DNA of 64,000 nt, from the NCBI RefSeq assembly GCF_004339465.1, contig NZ_SMFY01000001.1:992001-1056000 (forward strand), given 5' to 3'. Shown here one piece after another: positions 17,524-26,138 of the stretch. The notes beneath the pieces are model-generated. The model was given only the letters and a program-made list of their open reading frames with translations, did no database searches and was not told where the DNA came from. Both the position numbers and the translations under genes were made by a program. Every line of letters begins with the position of its first letter. Positions within the stretch are counted from its first letter, which is position 1. This DNA is from Ancylobacter aquaticus. GTDB taxonomy: Bacteria > Pseudomonadota > Alphaproteobacteria > Rhizobiales > Xanthobacteraceae.

Positions 17524-18332
17524 AGCAGCGTCACATACTGATCACCGGCGCCTCAAGCGGGCTGGGCGCGGCTCTCGCCCGGCATTATGCGCGCGAGGGT
17601 GTCGGCCTGCTGCTGATCGCCCGCAACGCCGCGCGGCTCGATGCGGTGGCGCAGGACTGCCGGGTGCGCGGGGCGCGGGTGAGGCGCGAGATCCTCGACG
17701 TACGCGACAGCATGGCCTTGGCCCGGCTCATTGCGGAGGTCGATGCCGAGACGCCGATTGACACGGTGATCGCCAATGCCGGCGTCGAGGCGAGCCTTGG
17801 CGGCGGTGGCGAGGCCGAACCGCTGCACGATGTGCTGGCGCAGATCCGCACGAATTTCGAGGGCGCGATCGCCACCGTGCTGCCGCTGCTGGATTCGATG
17901 CGCCGGCGCGGCGAGGGGCGCGTCGTGCTCGTCTCGTCGCTGGCCGGGCGGATGCCCATGCCGGACCAGCCGACCTACAGCGCCACCAAGGCCGGACTGA
18001 GCGCCTTTGGCGAGGCGTTGCGCCCGGTGCTGGCGGCGCGGGGCGTGCGCCTGACGGTAGCCTGCCCCGGCTTCATCGACACCGGCATGAGCCGCGCCTA
18101 TCGCGGCTGGCGCCCGCTGCAATGGGACGCGCCACGCGCCGCCGCCGCAATTGCCGCCGCCGTGGAGCGCGGCGCGCGAAGTGTCGCCTTTCCGCTGCCG
18201 CTGGTGATGCTGATCGGGCTGGGGCGCTGCGTGCCGGCGTTCGTGCGTGAGGCAGTGCTGCGGCTGTTCTTCGCCGTCGAGATTGGCACCGTTCATGAGA
18301 AAGGCGCCGCGCCGGTCGTCGGGCCGCCCTAG
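17520..18332 (+). CDS. rkpH: Short-chain dehydrogenase/reductase, RkpH-like
   Basis: 270-residue NAD(P)-dependent oxidoreductase. Visible are the dinucleotide motif TGASSGLG at residues 9-16, NAG near residue 88, the catalytic serine in VLVSSLAG, and YSATK with the Tyr and Lys. The C-terminal 50 residues are hydrophobic (PLPLVMLIGLG), so membrane association is possible. Its ATG overlaps the preceding stop (ATGA). In the rhizobial rkp-1 region the gene after the acyl-transfer enzyme encodes a short-chain dehydrogenase, RkpH. By analogy this one may reduce the beta-keto group left by the alpha-oxoamine synthase, as 3-ketosphinganine reductase does in sphingolipid synthesis. That parallel is an inference. 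SDR fold is certain, the rkpH label moderately so. Confidence 0.82.
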   Translation: MKQRHILITGASSGLGAALARHYAREGVGLLLIARNAARLDAVAQDCRVRGARVRREILDVRDSMALARLIAEVDAETPIDTVIANAGVEASLGGGGEAEPLHDVLAQIRTNFEGAIATVLPLLDSMRRRGEGRVVLVSSLAGRMPMPDQPTYSATKAGLSAFGEALRPVLAARGVRLTVACPGFIDTGMSRAYRGWRPLQWDAPRAAAAIAAAVERGARSVAFPLPLVMLIGLGRCVPAFVREAVLRLFFAVEIGTVHEKGAAPVVGPP

Positions 18333-18451
18333 TTCATTGTCGTGTATATCGCCATAAAATGTTCTAACTATTGCCATCAACTCAAAAAATGACTCGTACA
18401 TTAAAAGGATAATACTTGTAAAACTGAATAAAACGTCCTCATAAAATTATA

Positions 18452-18477
18452 TTGACGTTCATATTCCTGCGTATAAT
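18452..18477 (+). promoter_or_regulatory. Candidate promoter upstream of manC
   Basis: In an AT-rich gap (18333-18555), TTGACG at 18452-18457 is followed by a perfect TATAAT at 18472-18477. The spacer is only 14 bases, shorter than the usual 16-18, so either the -35 is used poorly or another one applies. The boxes lie about 80 bases before the manC start, which gives room for a leader. This gap separates the coupled capsule genes from manC and so probably starts a new transcript. Confidence 0.35.
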
Positions 18478-18555
18478 CTTTTCGCAACTGCGAGATAAAC
18501 GGTGCGTCCTCTGAATTCGTATCGTTCGACAACGTTGAACGTGAGGAGAACATCA

Positions 18556-20004
18556 ATGTCCGACTCCAAGATCGTCCCTGTCATTCTCGCCGGGGGCTCC
18601 GGCACCCGCCTCTGGCCCATCTCGCGGGACTCGCTGCCCAAGCAGTTCCTGCCGCTGTCGACCTCGGGCGGAACGCTCTACCAGGACACGCTCCAGCGCG
18701 TGGCGCAGGGCGAGATGTTCGCGGCGCCGATCATCGTCACCAATGAGGAGTTCCGCTTCTTCGCCCAGCGTCAGGCGCGCGATATCGGCGTCGAGCCGAC
18801 CGTCGTGCTGGAGCCGGTGCGCCGCGATTCCGCCCCGGCACTGCTCGCCGCCACCTTGCTCGCGCAGCAGATGCATGGCGACGAAGCGACGCTTCTCGTC
18901 CTCGCTGCGGACCATGTCATCGGCGACATCCCGCTGTTCCACGAGGCGTGCCGGAAGGCGCACGGCACGGCAAAGCTCGGTCATATCGTCACCTTCGGCA
19001 TCACGCCGACCGAGCCGCGCACCTCCTATGGCTATATAAGGCGCGGCGCGGTGCTGAATGGCGGCGCGGCGGCGCTGGTCGAAGCCTTCGCCGAGAAGCC
19101 GAATGCCGAGACGGCGCGCGACTATGTCGAGGCCGGCTATCTCTGGAATTCGGGCAATTTCCTCTTCCCCGCCGATGTGATGCTGGAGGAGGCCGAGAGC
19201 TTTGAGCCGGAGATCGTCGCGGCCGTGCGTCGCGCGGTTGCGGACGCCACCCGCGACCTCGGCTTTTGCCGGCTCGGCGCCGCCTTCCATGGCGCGCCCA
19301 GTCTGTCCATCGACTATGCCGTGCTGGAGCGCACCGGTCGGGCGGCCGTCGTGGAAGGCAGCTTCCCCTGGTCCGATGTCGGCAGTTGGAACGCCGTGCG
19401 CGAGATCAGCGCGCCGGATGAATCGGGCAATGTGCAGCGCGGCCCGGTGCGGATGGTCGATGCCACCAATTCCTACATCCACTCCGAAGGGCCGCTGGTC
19501 GCCGCCATCGGCGTCGAGGGATTGTCCGTGGTGGCGACCGGCGACGCGGTGCTCATCATGCCCTCCGCCCGCTCGGAGGAGGTCAAGCATCTCGTCGCCT
19601 CGCTCAAGGCCGAGCGACGCAACGAGGCGACCGAGCACCCCAAGATGCATCGGCCCTGGGGTAGCTACGAGACCATCAATCTCGGTGGCCGCTTCCGGGT
19701 GAAAAAGATCGTCGTCGATCCCGGCGAGCGCCTGTCCTTGCAGCGCCACCACCATCGGTCGGAACACTGGATCGTGGTGACCGGCACCGCCGAGGTCACG
19801 GTGGGCGAGGAGGTGTTCACGGTGCACGAGAACGAGTCGACCTATATCCCGCTCGGCTCCGTTCATCGCCTCACCAATCCCGGGCGCATTCCGCTCGAAC
19901 TCATCGAGGTTCAGGTCGGCTCCTATCTCGGCGAGGACGACATCGTCCGCCTTGACGATGTCTACAACCGCGTCGAGGCGGTGGCGCCCGCCGCCATCCC
20001 CTGA
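18556..20004 (+). CDS. manC: Mannose-1-phosphate guanylyltransferase / mannose-6-phosphate isomerase
   Basis: 482 residues, bifunctional type II GDP-mannose enzyme (ManC/CpsB/AlgA). The N-terminal nucleotidyltransferase domain shows VILAGGSGTRLWPISR, then EPVRRDSAPA, SYGYI and FPWSDVGSW. The C-terminal cupin isomerase domain starts near 350 with HRPWGSYE and contains the metal-site cluster QRHHHRSEHW and YIPLGSVHRL. It makes GDP-mannose from mannose-1-phosphate and can also supply mannose-6-phosphate. ATG at 18556 follows GAGGAG closely; a longer frame from 18502 lacks such a site. It is followed after 22 bases by the single-domain pyruvyltransferase, so mannose is a likely component or precursor (for example of fucose or rhamnose) in the capsule made here. 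Confidence 0.95.
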   Translation: MSDSKIVPVILAGGSGTRLWPISRDSLPKQFLPLSTSGGTLYQDTLQRVAQGEMFAAPIIVTNEEFRFFAQRQARDIGVEPTVVLEPVRRDSAPALLAATLLAQQMHGDEATLLVLAADHVIGDIPLFHEACRKAHGTAKLGHIVTFGITPTEPRTSYGYIRRGAVLNGGAAALVEAFAEKPNAETARDYVEAGYLWNSGNFLFPADVMLEEAESFEPEIVAAVRRAVADATRDLGFCRLGAAFHGAPSLSIDYAVLERTGRAAVVEGSFPWSDVGSWNAVREISAPDESGNVQRGPVRMVDATNSYIHSEGPLVAAIGVEGLSVVATGDAVLIMPSARSEEVKHLVASLKAERRNEATEHPKMHRPWGSYETINLGGRFRVKKIVVDPGERLSLQRHHHRSEHWIVVTGTAEVTVGEEVFTVHENESTYIPLGSVHRLTNPGRIPLELIEVQVGSYLGEDDIVRLDDVYNRVEAVAPAAIP

Positions 20005-20026
20005 ACAAGCCAGAAGGAGCAGCGAC

Positions 20027-21100
20027 GTGACAGAAGACACTTTGCGTCAGATCGTCCGCGACAAAGGCGCCGTTCCGCTCACCTGGGCAGCGGCGACGCG
20101 GGTCCAGCACTATCTCAATCTGGGTGACGCCCTCAGCCCGGTCATGGTGGCTTTGCTGTCGGGCAAGCCCATCGTCCACCAGGCGCATGACGGCAACAGC
20201 GTACGCATGGCGGCGGTCGGGACCATCGCCCAGAACCTCAAGGGCGGCGACGTCTCGGTGTGGGGCACGGGCTCGTCCCGCTACATCAACACAGGGCAGG
20301 AGGGCGAGCGCATTGCGTTCCATCCCGACCCGGCGACGCGCTACCGGGTGCACGCCACGCGCGGCCCGGTGAGCCGGGCGCTGCTGGGCGAGGAAAACGC
20401 GGTTGGCGCGCCGGTGTTCGGCGATCCTGTCTGGGCGCTGCCGCGCTTTTACAATCCGAAGCTGGAGAAGAAGTGGGAGATCGGTGTCATCGTCCATCTC
20501 TCCGATCTCGATGGCCGGTGGCTCGATGCGCTGCCACGCGAGGCCTATGAACGCTACCACATCCCCAAGGAGTTCGAGGGCAGCGTCCGTATCATCAACA
20601 CGCTGACGGCGATCAGCGCGGAATCGATGCGCGAGAAGCTGGACGAGATTCTCGCCTGCAAGCGCCTCGTCTCCACCAGCCTGCACGGCATGGTGTTCGC
20701 CGAGAGCTATGGCATACCCTGCCTCTATTTCTCGCCGCGCGGCACGCCGGAGGGGCTGATCGGCCGGGTCATGGACCCCGATGACGGTTTCGACCTGCGC
20801 ATTACCGATCTTTATCTCGGCCTCGGCATTCCGCAGATTCCGGTCTATGTGCAGCGCCGCAACAAGCGCACCGACTGGGCGCATCTGATGTGGTGTATCG
20901 ACACCGCATGGCGGCCCATCGAGTTCGACACAGACCCGCTCATCGAGGCCCTGCCGATCGACATCGCGCCGATCACCGCACCCCACGGGGGCACCGTCTT
21001 CGACCACGAACTGATCCGCGACATCCCCTATGCCCATGGCGGCGGGGCGCCTGTGCCGGTGCGGCCGCAACTGACGCAGGTTCAGGCTGTTGCGGGGTGA
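20027..21100 (+). CDS. Single-domain polysaccharide pyruvyltransferase-like protein
   Basis: 357 residues from a GTG that follows GAAGGAG by 7 bases; the frame extends back into manC but without a ribosome site. It matches each half of the fused protein at 13994: VSVWGTGSSRY, GDPVWALPRF, IGVIVHLSDLD, and STSLHGMVFAESYGIPC. The family transfers pyruvate from phosphoenolpyruvate onto a sugar hydroxyl pair, or in some members acts on related polyols. Closeness to manC suggests action on mannose or a GDP-mannose-derived residue, which is an inference. Its end overlaps the start region of the next glycosyltransferase, pointing to one transcript. Confidence 0.85.
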   Translation: MTEDTLRQIVRDKGAVPLTWAAATRVQHYLNLGDALSPVMVALLSGKPIVHQAHDGNSVRMAAVGTIAQNLKGGDVSVWGTGSSRYINTGQEGERIAFHPDPATRYRVHATRGPVSRALLGEENAVGAPVFGDPVWALPRFYNPKLEKKWEIGVIVHLSDLDGRWLDALPREAYERYHIPKEFEGSVRIINTLTAISAESMREKLDEILACKRLVSTSLHGMVFAESYGIPCLYFSPRGTPEGLIGRVMDPDDGFDLRITDLYLGLGIPQIPVYVQRRNKRTDWAHLMWCIDTAWRPIEFDTDPLIEALPIDIAPITAPHGGTVFDHELIRDIPYAHGGGAPVPVRPQLTQVQAVAG

Positions 21101-22496
21101 CGAGAGCGGCGGCGGGGCGGGGGCACCTGCATCGGTGACGCTTCCGCTCGCGCCTCGCCGCGGAACGGTGATGATCGATGGCTACAATCTGGCGCTGGAG
21201 GCCGGCACCGGCGTCGCCACCTATGCCCGCAATCTGAGCTTCGCCTGCGGCGCCCTCGGTTATCGCACGGACATCCTCTACGGCACGCGGGCCTCGCCAA
21301 GCGCCGATCCGCTGCTGCGCGAAATCTCGTTCTTCGACCCCAATGCCGGCTCGCCATCGCTGATGCTGGAGGTCGCGCGGCGGCTGAAGCAGTTGTGCAC
21401 CTCACCCATGGGCATCCGCGCGCGCGATGTGCCGTTGACGGGGAAGGTCATCAGCCGGGCCTTCCAGTCGCGCCTTCCCCATTACGACCGCATCTGGAAC
21501 GCGCCGGAACTTTTTTCGCGCAGCTATTGGCATTTCAGCGCCTACCGGCACTTCCTCACCGTCGGTGGCGTCGACAAACCAGACCTGATGCACTGGACCT
21601 ACCCGCTGCCGATCCGGCTGCCGGGCGTGCCGAACATCTACACGCTGCACGACCTCGTCCCCCTGCGCCTGCCCTACACGACGCTCGACAACAAGAAATT
21701 CTACAAGCGGATGATCCAGGGCGTGCTCAACCGCGCCGATCACATCGTCACCGTCTCCGAGGCGTCGAAGCGCGATATTGTCGAGCTGTTCGACTATCCC
21801 GAAGAGAAGGTCACGAACACCTATCAGGCCGTCTCCATCCCGGCGAAATACGTCGACAAGCCGGACGATCTGGTGCGCGAGGAAGTGGAGGGCGCCTTCG
21901 GCCTCAAATATAAGGGTTACTTTCTGTTCTTCGGCGCCATCGAGCCGAAGAAAAATATCTCCCGCTTGATCGAAGCCTATCTCGCCTCGCAGGTGGAGGA
22001 GCCGCTGGTGCTGCTGGGCAAGACGGCGTGGAAGGCGGGCGAGGAGCTGCGCTTCCTCAACGAGGGCAGCAACCGCTACCTCGAGCAGCTCGACAACCTG
22101 ACCTTCGTGCGCGACCGCGTGCGGCGCTTCGACTATGCGCCGTTCCCGCTGCTGGTGAGTCTGATACGCGGCGCCAAGGCGCTGGTGTTCCCCTCGCTCT
22201 ATGAGGGATTCGGCCTGCCGGTGCTGGAAGCGATGTCGCTTGGCACGCCGGTCATCAGCGCCAACACCGCCTCGATCCCGGAAGTGGCCGGCGACGCCGC
22301 GCTACTGGTCGACCCCTACGATCCGCGCGCCATCGCCAACGCCATCAAGACGCTGTCCACCGACGCCGAACTGCGCGCCTCGCTTTCCCAGCGCGGCCGG
22401 GTACAGGCGGCGCTGTTCTCGGAACAGCGCTACCGCGAGCGGCTGTCGGCGCTTTACAGCAAGCTGATGCCGGAGGCCGCCGAGGCGGGCCGCTAG
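21090..22496 (+). CDS. GT4-family glycosyltransferase
   Basis: Up to 468 residues. The TTG at 21090 overlaps the previous stop; GTG at 21135 and ATG at 21171 (before [19 protein letters not shown]) are alternatives, and the conserved fold begins at the last. The acceptor half contains [13 protein letters not shown] and [13 protein letters not shown]. The donor half contains [30 protein letters not shown] and the signature [19 protein letters not shown] with two glutamates, followed by [15 protein letters not shown]. This is the standard arrangement for mannosyl-, glucosyl- or galactosyl-transferases of cell-surface polysaccharides. It is the last gene of the manC transcript, ending before a convergent catabolic gene. 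Specificity unknown. Confidence 0.88.
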   Translation: MRGDESGGGAGAPASVTLPLAPRRGTVMIDGYNLALEAGTGVATYARNLSFACGALGYRTDILYGTRASPSADPLLREISFFDPNAGSPSLMLEVARRLKQLCTSPMGIRARDVPLTGKVISRAFQSRLPHYDRIWNAPELFSRSYWHFSAYRHFLTVGGVDKPDLMHWTYPLPIRLPGVPNIYTLHDLVPLRLPYTTLDNKKFYKRMIQGVLNRADHIVTVSEASKRDIVELFDYPEEKVTNTYQAVSIPAKYVDKPDDLVREEVEGAFGLKYKGYFLFFGAIEPKKNISRLIEAYLASQVEEPLVLLGKTAWKAGEELRFLNEGSNRYLEQLDNLTFVRDRVRRFDYAPFPLLVSLIRGAKALVFPSLYEGFGLPVLEAMSLGTPVISANTASIPEVAGDAALLVDPYDPRAIANAIKTLSTDAELRASLSQRGRVQAALFSEQRYRERLSALYSKLMPEAAEAGR

Positions 22497-22509
22497 ATCC
22501 CAGGCCTAA

Positions 22510-22534
22510 CGCCGCCAGCTGTCGGCCGGCGGCG
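22510..22534. terminator. Hairpin between convergent genes (bidirectional terminator candidate)
   Basis: CGCCGCC at 22510-22516 pairs with GGCGGCG at 22528-22534 around an 11-base loop. It lies 14 bases after the glycosyltransferase stop and 19 bases after the end of the opposing hydrolase gene. No run of T follows, so it may act with Rho or only protect the 3' ends. Confidence 0.4.
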
Positions 22535-22552
22535 GCGCGTCGTTCCTGCAGA

Positions 22553-23254
22553 CTATGCGGCCTGATGGCGAGGCTCGCCGATGGTGATGGTCAGCGGCGG
22601 AAGTCCGGCCACGCTGGCGTCCAGCCGGTCGCCCGGGACCACGGCGCCGACGCCGGCCGGCGTGCCGGTGTAGATCAGGTCTCCCGGCTTCAGCACGTAA
22701 GAGCGCGAAAGGTTCGCAATGATCTCCGGTACCTTCCAGATCATGTGAAGGATATCGCCGGTCTGACGCCGCTCGCCATTCACGTCGATCTTGATCTCGC
22801 CGCTGACGATATGGCCGACCGCGCTCACCGGCGCGATCAGGCCGCAGGGCGCGGACTGGTCGAACGACTTGCCGACCTCCCACGCCACGCCCCTCTTGCA
22901 CGCCTCGCGCTGGCGGTCGCGCCGGGTGAGGTCGAGGCCGACGGCATAGCCGAACACGTAGTCGGGTGCCTGCTCGGGCGTCACGTTGCGCGCTTCCGAG
23001 CCGATCACCGCCACCAGTTCCACCTCGAACTGAAAGTCGGAGGTCTCCGGCGGATAGTCCACCACGCTGTCGGGCGGCATCACGCTGTCGGTCGGCTTCT
23101 GGAAGAAGAACGGCGGGTCACGCTCGTCGCCCTCCTTCATCTCGCGGATGTGGTCGACATAGTTGCGGCCCACCAGATAGACGCGACGGACCGGGAACGG
23201 CTCGTCCTCCCCAAGCACGGGCAGGGTGACAGGGGGAACGGTGGGACGCGCCAT
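22553..23254 (-). CDS. Fumarylacetoacetate hydrolase family protein
   Basis: 233 residues from ATG 23254, which follows GAGGA by 7 bases; a TTG two codons earlier is less likely. Family hallmarks are YLVGRNYVDHIREM near the N-terminus, FFFQKPTDSV, the metal-binding FEVELVAVIG with its two glutamates, GYAVGLDLTRRD, KSFDQSAPCG, and the C-terminal LIYTGTPAGVG. Such proteins cleave or hydrate 1,3-diketo acids, such as fumarylpyruvate, acylpyruvates or ring-opened aromatic products, and some decarboxylate oxaloacetate. The length and motifs are closest to the small fumarylpyruvate/acylpyruvase branch. It is divergent from an ABC importer gene set with which it probably shares a substrate route. 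Family sure, substrate not. Confidence 0.88.
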   Translation of the reverse strand: MARPTVPPVTLPVLGEDEPFPVRRVYLVGRNYVDHIREMKEGDERDPPFFFQKPTDSVMPPDSVVDYPPETSDFQFEVELVAVIGSEARNVTPEQAPDYVFGYAVGLDLTRRDRQREACKRGVAWEVGKSFDQSAPCGLIAPVSAVGHIVSGEIKIDVNGERRQTGDILHMIWKVPEIIANLSRSYVLKPGDLIYTGTPAGVGAVVPGDRLDASVAGLPPLTITIGEPRHQAA

Positions 23255-23383
23255 TTTCAATCCTCGATGACCTCACAGGGCCCGCATTGGAGTCTGCAGG
23301 TTGGGCAATGAATATGCAAAGACGGCATAAATCGCAAATCATACATTTTTATGGAACGCGTCTTGCTTAATCGATTTTCGAGT

Positions 23384-23395
23384 CGCAAGCTTGCG
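23384..23395. promoter_or_regulatory. 12-bp perfect palindrome in a divergent promoter region (possible operator)
   Basis: CGCAAGCTTGCG reads the same on both strands. It lies in the 168-base gap between the divergent hydrolase and ABC importer genes, 28 bases before the importer's start. A GntR regulator is encoded at the end of that importer operon and could bind here. There is no other support. Confidence 0.3.
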
Positions 23396-23422
23396 GCTAA
23401 CCAAAAACGGGGACAGCCATTG

Positions 23423-24457
23423 ATGACTCGAATTCCTGCAACGCTTTTCGCCGGGGCGCTCGCCGCCTGCGCCGCCCTCACCAGCGCCTTCGTGCCTCAT
23501 GCGCAGGCACAGGAGCTCACCCGGGTCACGGTGGTGTTCCCACATCCGGGCGCGATCCAGCACTTCCCCATCCACGTCGCGATCGGCGAGGGCTACTTCA
23601 AGCAGGAGGGCCTCGACGTCCATGTTGAAGCGGTCGACGGCTCCGGCCAGGTGCTGCAGGCGCTCGCCGCCGGCCAGGCGCAGATCGGCCATCCCGGCGT
23701 CGGCCCGACGCTCGCCGCGCGGGCGAACGGCGTCGACGTGCTGTTCATCTACAACCACTTCGCCAAGAGCCAGTTCGGCCTCGTGGTGAAGGAGGAGGCT
23801 GCCTACAAGGTGCCCGCGGATCTCAAGGGTAAGATCATCGGCGTGGGCACGGCTGATGGTGCGGAAGTCTCCTTCACCCGCAATATCTTCGACGATCTCG
23901 GCTGGAAGGAAGGCACGGACTACACCTTCCTGTCCGTTGGCGATGGCGGCATGGCGACCGCAGCGTTCATGCGCGGCGACATCGACGCCTATGCCGGCGC
24001 CTTCGTCGACAGCGCCATCCTCACACTGCGCGGCATGAAGTTGCGCGAGATCACGCCGGACAAGTATCTCGGCTTCTTTGGCAATGGCTACGTCACCACC
24101 CGCGCCTATATCGAGAAGAACCCCAAGGTGATCGAGGGCTTCGGCCGCGCCATCGTCAAGGCGACGATCTTCGCCATGAACGAGGCCAATACCGATACCG
24201 TGCTCAAGCACACCACGGCGGGGAACCCGCAGGAAGGCGAGGACAAGGCCTTCGCCGCCGCCCTGCTGCAGAGCGCCCGCGCCCGTATCACCCCCACCAT
24301 CCCCGGCAAGGGCTGGGGCTATAACCACCCCGAGCAGTTCGTGCTGTGGCATGAGGCGCTGGTGAAGACCGGCTCGCTCAAGGCGCCCCTGCCGGATCTC
24401 GATAAGGCCTACACCAACCAGTTCGTCGACATCTGGAACGTGGGTGTCAAGCCGTGA
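23423..24457 (+). CDS. ABC transporter substrate-binding protein, NMT1/SsuA/TauA type
   Basis: 344 residues starting MTRIPATLFAGALAA, a Sec signal peptide with probable cleavage after AQAQ, so periplasmic. A GGGGA ribosome site lies upstream; a longer frame from 23351 has no signal-like start. The mature protein has the two-lobe fold of nitrate/sulfonate/taurine and thiamine-precursor binding proteins: IHVAIGEGYFKQEGLDV, GQVLQALAAGQAQIG and GKIIGVGTADGAEV. It delivers an unidentified small organic ligand to the ATPase and permease that follow with GTGA overlaps. The nearby hydrolases of ring-cleavage and amide type hint at an aromatic or heterocyclic compound, but this is inference. Confidence 0.88.
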   Translation: MTRIPATLFAGALAACAALTSAFVPHAQAQELTRVTVVFPHPGAIQHFPIHVAIGEGYFKQEGLDVHVEAVDGSGQVLQALAAGQAQIGHPGVGPTLAARANGVDVLFIYNHFAKSQFGLVVKEEAAYKVPADLKGKIIGVGTADGAEVSFTRNIFDDLGWKEGTDYTFLSVGDGGMATAAFMRGDIDAYAGAFVDSAILTLRGMKLREITPDKYLGFFGNGYVTTRAYIEKNPKVIEGFGRAIVKATIFAMNEANTDTVLKHTTAGNPQEGEDKAFAAALLQSARARITPTIPGKGWGYNHPEQFVLWHEALVKTGSLKAPLPDLDKAYTNQFVDIWNVGVKP

Positions 24458-25263
24458 CGCTGTCGGCTCAAGCCACTGCACCGGCCGGGCATTCGCCCCG
24501 GCCGGTCTACCAGTTGCACGGCGTCAACAAGAGTTATGCGCAGCGCAATGTGGTGGCGCTGTCGAATGTGAATCTCACGCTGCACCAGGGCAGTTTTTCC
24601 TCGGTGATCGGCTCCAGCGGCTGCGGCAAGTCCACGCTGCTGAAGATCATGGCCGGACTGCAGTCGCCCTCCGAAGGCAGTGTCATGCTCGACGGCAAGC
24701 CCGTGCTCGGCCCGCGCGAGGACATCGGCATGATGTTCCAGCAGGCGACGCTGCTGCCTTGGCTGACCACGCTGGAAAACATATTGCTGCCCATCGAGAT
24801 CCGGTCGGGCCGGCACAGCGCGCGCGCCGCTCTAGACAAGGCGCACACCCTTCTTGAACTGGTCGGGCTCAAGGGCTTCGAGGCCGTCTATCCCGGCGAA
24901 CTCTCCGGCGGCATGGCCCAGCGCGCGGCGATCTGCCGGATGCTGATCGGCGAGCCAAAGGTTATCCTGCTCGACGAGCCCTTCAGCGCACTCGACGAGA
25001 TCAACCGCGACTTCATGAACATGGAGTTGCAGCGGATCTGCCTTCAGGCCAACGCCACCGCCTTCCTCGTTACCCACTCCATCGCCGAGGCGGTGATTCT
25101 GTCGGATGTCGTCCATGTAATGTCGCCGCGTCCCGGCCGCTTCGTGGAGGCATTCGAGATCGATCTGCTGCGCCCGCGCACGCTGGACATGATGACCACG
25201 CCGGAATTCGGCGCCTATGTGCACCGCATCCGCGACCTGCTCGGCAAGGGAGCCCTGTCGTGA
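24454..25263 (+). CDS. ABC transporter ATP-binding protein (SsuB/TauB type)
   Basis: 269 residues from a GTG that overlaps the previous stop. Walker A is GSSGCGKST, the Q-loop is MMFQQATLLPW, the signature LSGGMAQRAAICRML (note Met in place of the usual Gln), Walker B VILLDEPFSALDE, and the switch His in VTHSIAEAV. The Q-loop and 'LSGG..QR' neighbourhood, with 'HSIAEAV' rather than 'HDIDEAL', are variants of the nitrate/sulfonate class. It powers import through the permease encoded next. All catalytic residues are present. The stop overlaps the permease start in a GTGA. Confidence 0.92.
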   Translation: MTLSAQATAPAGHSPRPVYQLHGVNKSYAQRNVVALSNVNLTLHQGSFSSVIGSSGCGKSTLLKIMAGLQSPSEGSVMLDGKPVLGPREDIGMMFQQATLLPWLTTLENILLPIEIRSGRHSARAALDKAHTLLELVGLKGFEAVYPGELSGGMAQRAAICRMLIGEPKVILLDEPFSALDEINRDFMNMELQRICLQANATAFLVTHSIAEAVILSDVVHVMSPRPGRFVEAFEIDLLRPRTLDMMTTPEFGAYVHRIRDLLGKGALS

Positions 25264-26138
25264 GCGACACCCTGAACCACGCGCCTGCCGATCCATCGTC
25301 CGCTTCGCCGCCGCCGAGCACGGTGTGGAAGGAGAAGCAGAGCTGGCTTGACGTCCTGCCGACGCCGGTGGCCATGGCGATGTTGGTCGCGATTTTCGTT
25401 GCCATCTGGCAGGCCATCCATTTGAGCGGCCTTGTCTCGCCCATCATCCTGCCGTCCCCCGCCCGCACCGGGGCGGAACTGATCACGGTGGGCGCCAACC
25501 TTTTGAGCGGCGGCTTCGTCTTCAAAGCCTTCCTCGTCACCGCGCAGGAGGTGGTGTTCGGCTTCGCGATGGCGATCGTCATCGGTGTCACGCTGGGCAT
25601 AGTCGTCGGAGAGACGCACTTCGGTGAACGTGCGGTAATGCCGCTCATCGTCGCCATCGACACGATGCCGAAGATCGCGTTCGCGCCGGTCTTCGTCGCG
25701 TGGCTTGGCTTCGGCATCGCCTCCAAGGTCGCGCTGGCAGCCTTCGTCGCCATCTTCCCGATCGTGGTGGGCGTCGCCGCCGGCCTTCACGCCGCCGACG
25801 AGAACTCCCGCATGATGTTCCGCAGCATCGGTGCCAGCCGCTGGCAGACGCTGCGTCGCCTGAAGATTCCCGCCGGACTGCCGCAGTTCTTCACCGGGCT
25901 GAAGATCGCGGCCATCGGCGTCGTCGCCGGCGCCATCACCGGAGAATTCCTCGGTGGCGGACGCGGCTTTGGAGATCTCATCCGAACCGCTGCGTCACAG
26001 CTGGACACGGCCCGCGTCTTCGCGCTCATCTTCTATCTGAGCTTGCTGGGACTGGCGACGTACTGGTGCGTCGTGCTGGCTGAACGCCGAATGGTGTTCT
26101 GGCGCCGTACCAACGCGGTGGCCGGGGGAGGACGATGA
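25260..26138 (+). CDS. ABC transporter permease (SsuC/TauC type)
   Basis: 292 residues, GTG start overlapping the ATPase stop. About six membrane segments are seen, beginning with VAMAMLVAIFVAIWQAI. The cytoplasmic coupling motif is FRSIGASRWQTLRRLKIPAGLP, the 'EAA' loop that docks on the ATPase. GAITGEFLGGGRGFGDLI near the C-terminus is characteristic of the nitrate/sulfonate/taurine branch. The N-terminal 30 residues are Pro/Ser-rich and cytoplasmic. Together with its neighbours it forms an inner-membrane importer. Its end overlaps the GntR regulator gene, so the regulator is made with the transporter. Confidence 0.92.
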   Translation: MSDTLNHAPADPSSASPPPSTVWKEKQSWLDVLPTPVAMAMLVAIFVAIWQAIHLSGLVSPIILPSPARTGAELITVGANLLSGGFVFKAFLVTAQEVVFGFAMAIVIGVTLGIVVGETHFGERAVMPLIVAIDTMPKIAFAPVFVAWLGFGIASKVALAAFVAIFPIVVGVAAGLHAADENSRMMFRSIGASRWQTLRRLKIPAGLPQFFTGLKIAAIGVVAGAITGEFLGGGRGFGDLIRTAASQLDTARVFALIFYLSLLGLATYWCVVLAERRMVFWRRTNAVAGGGR

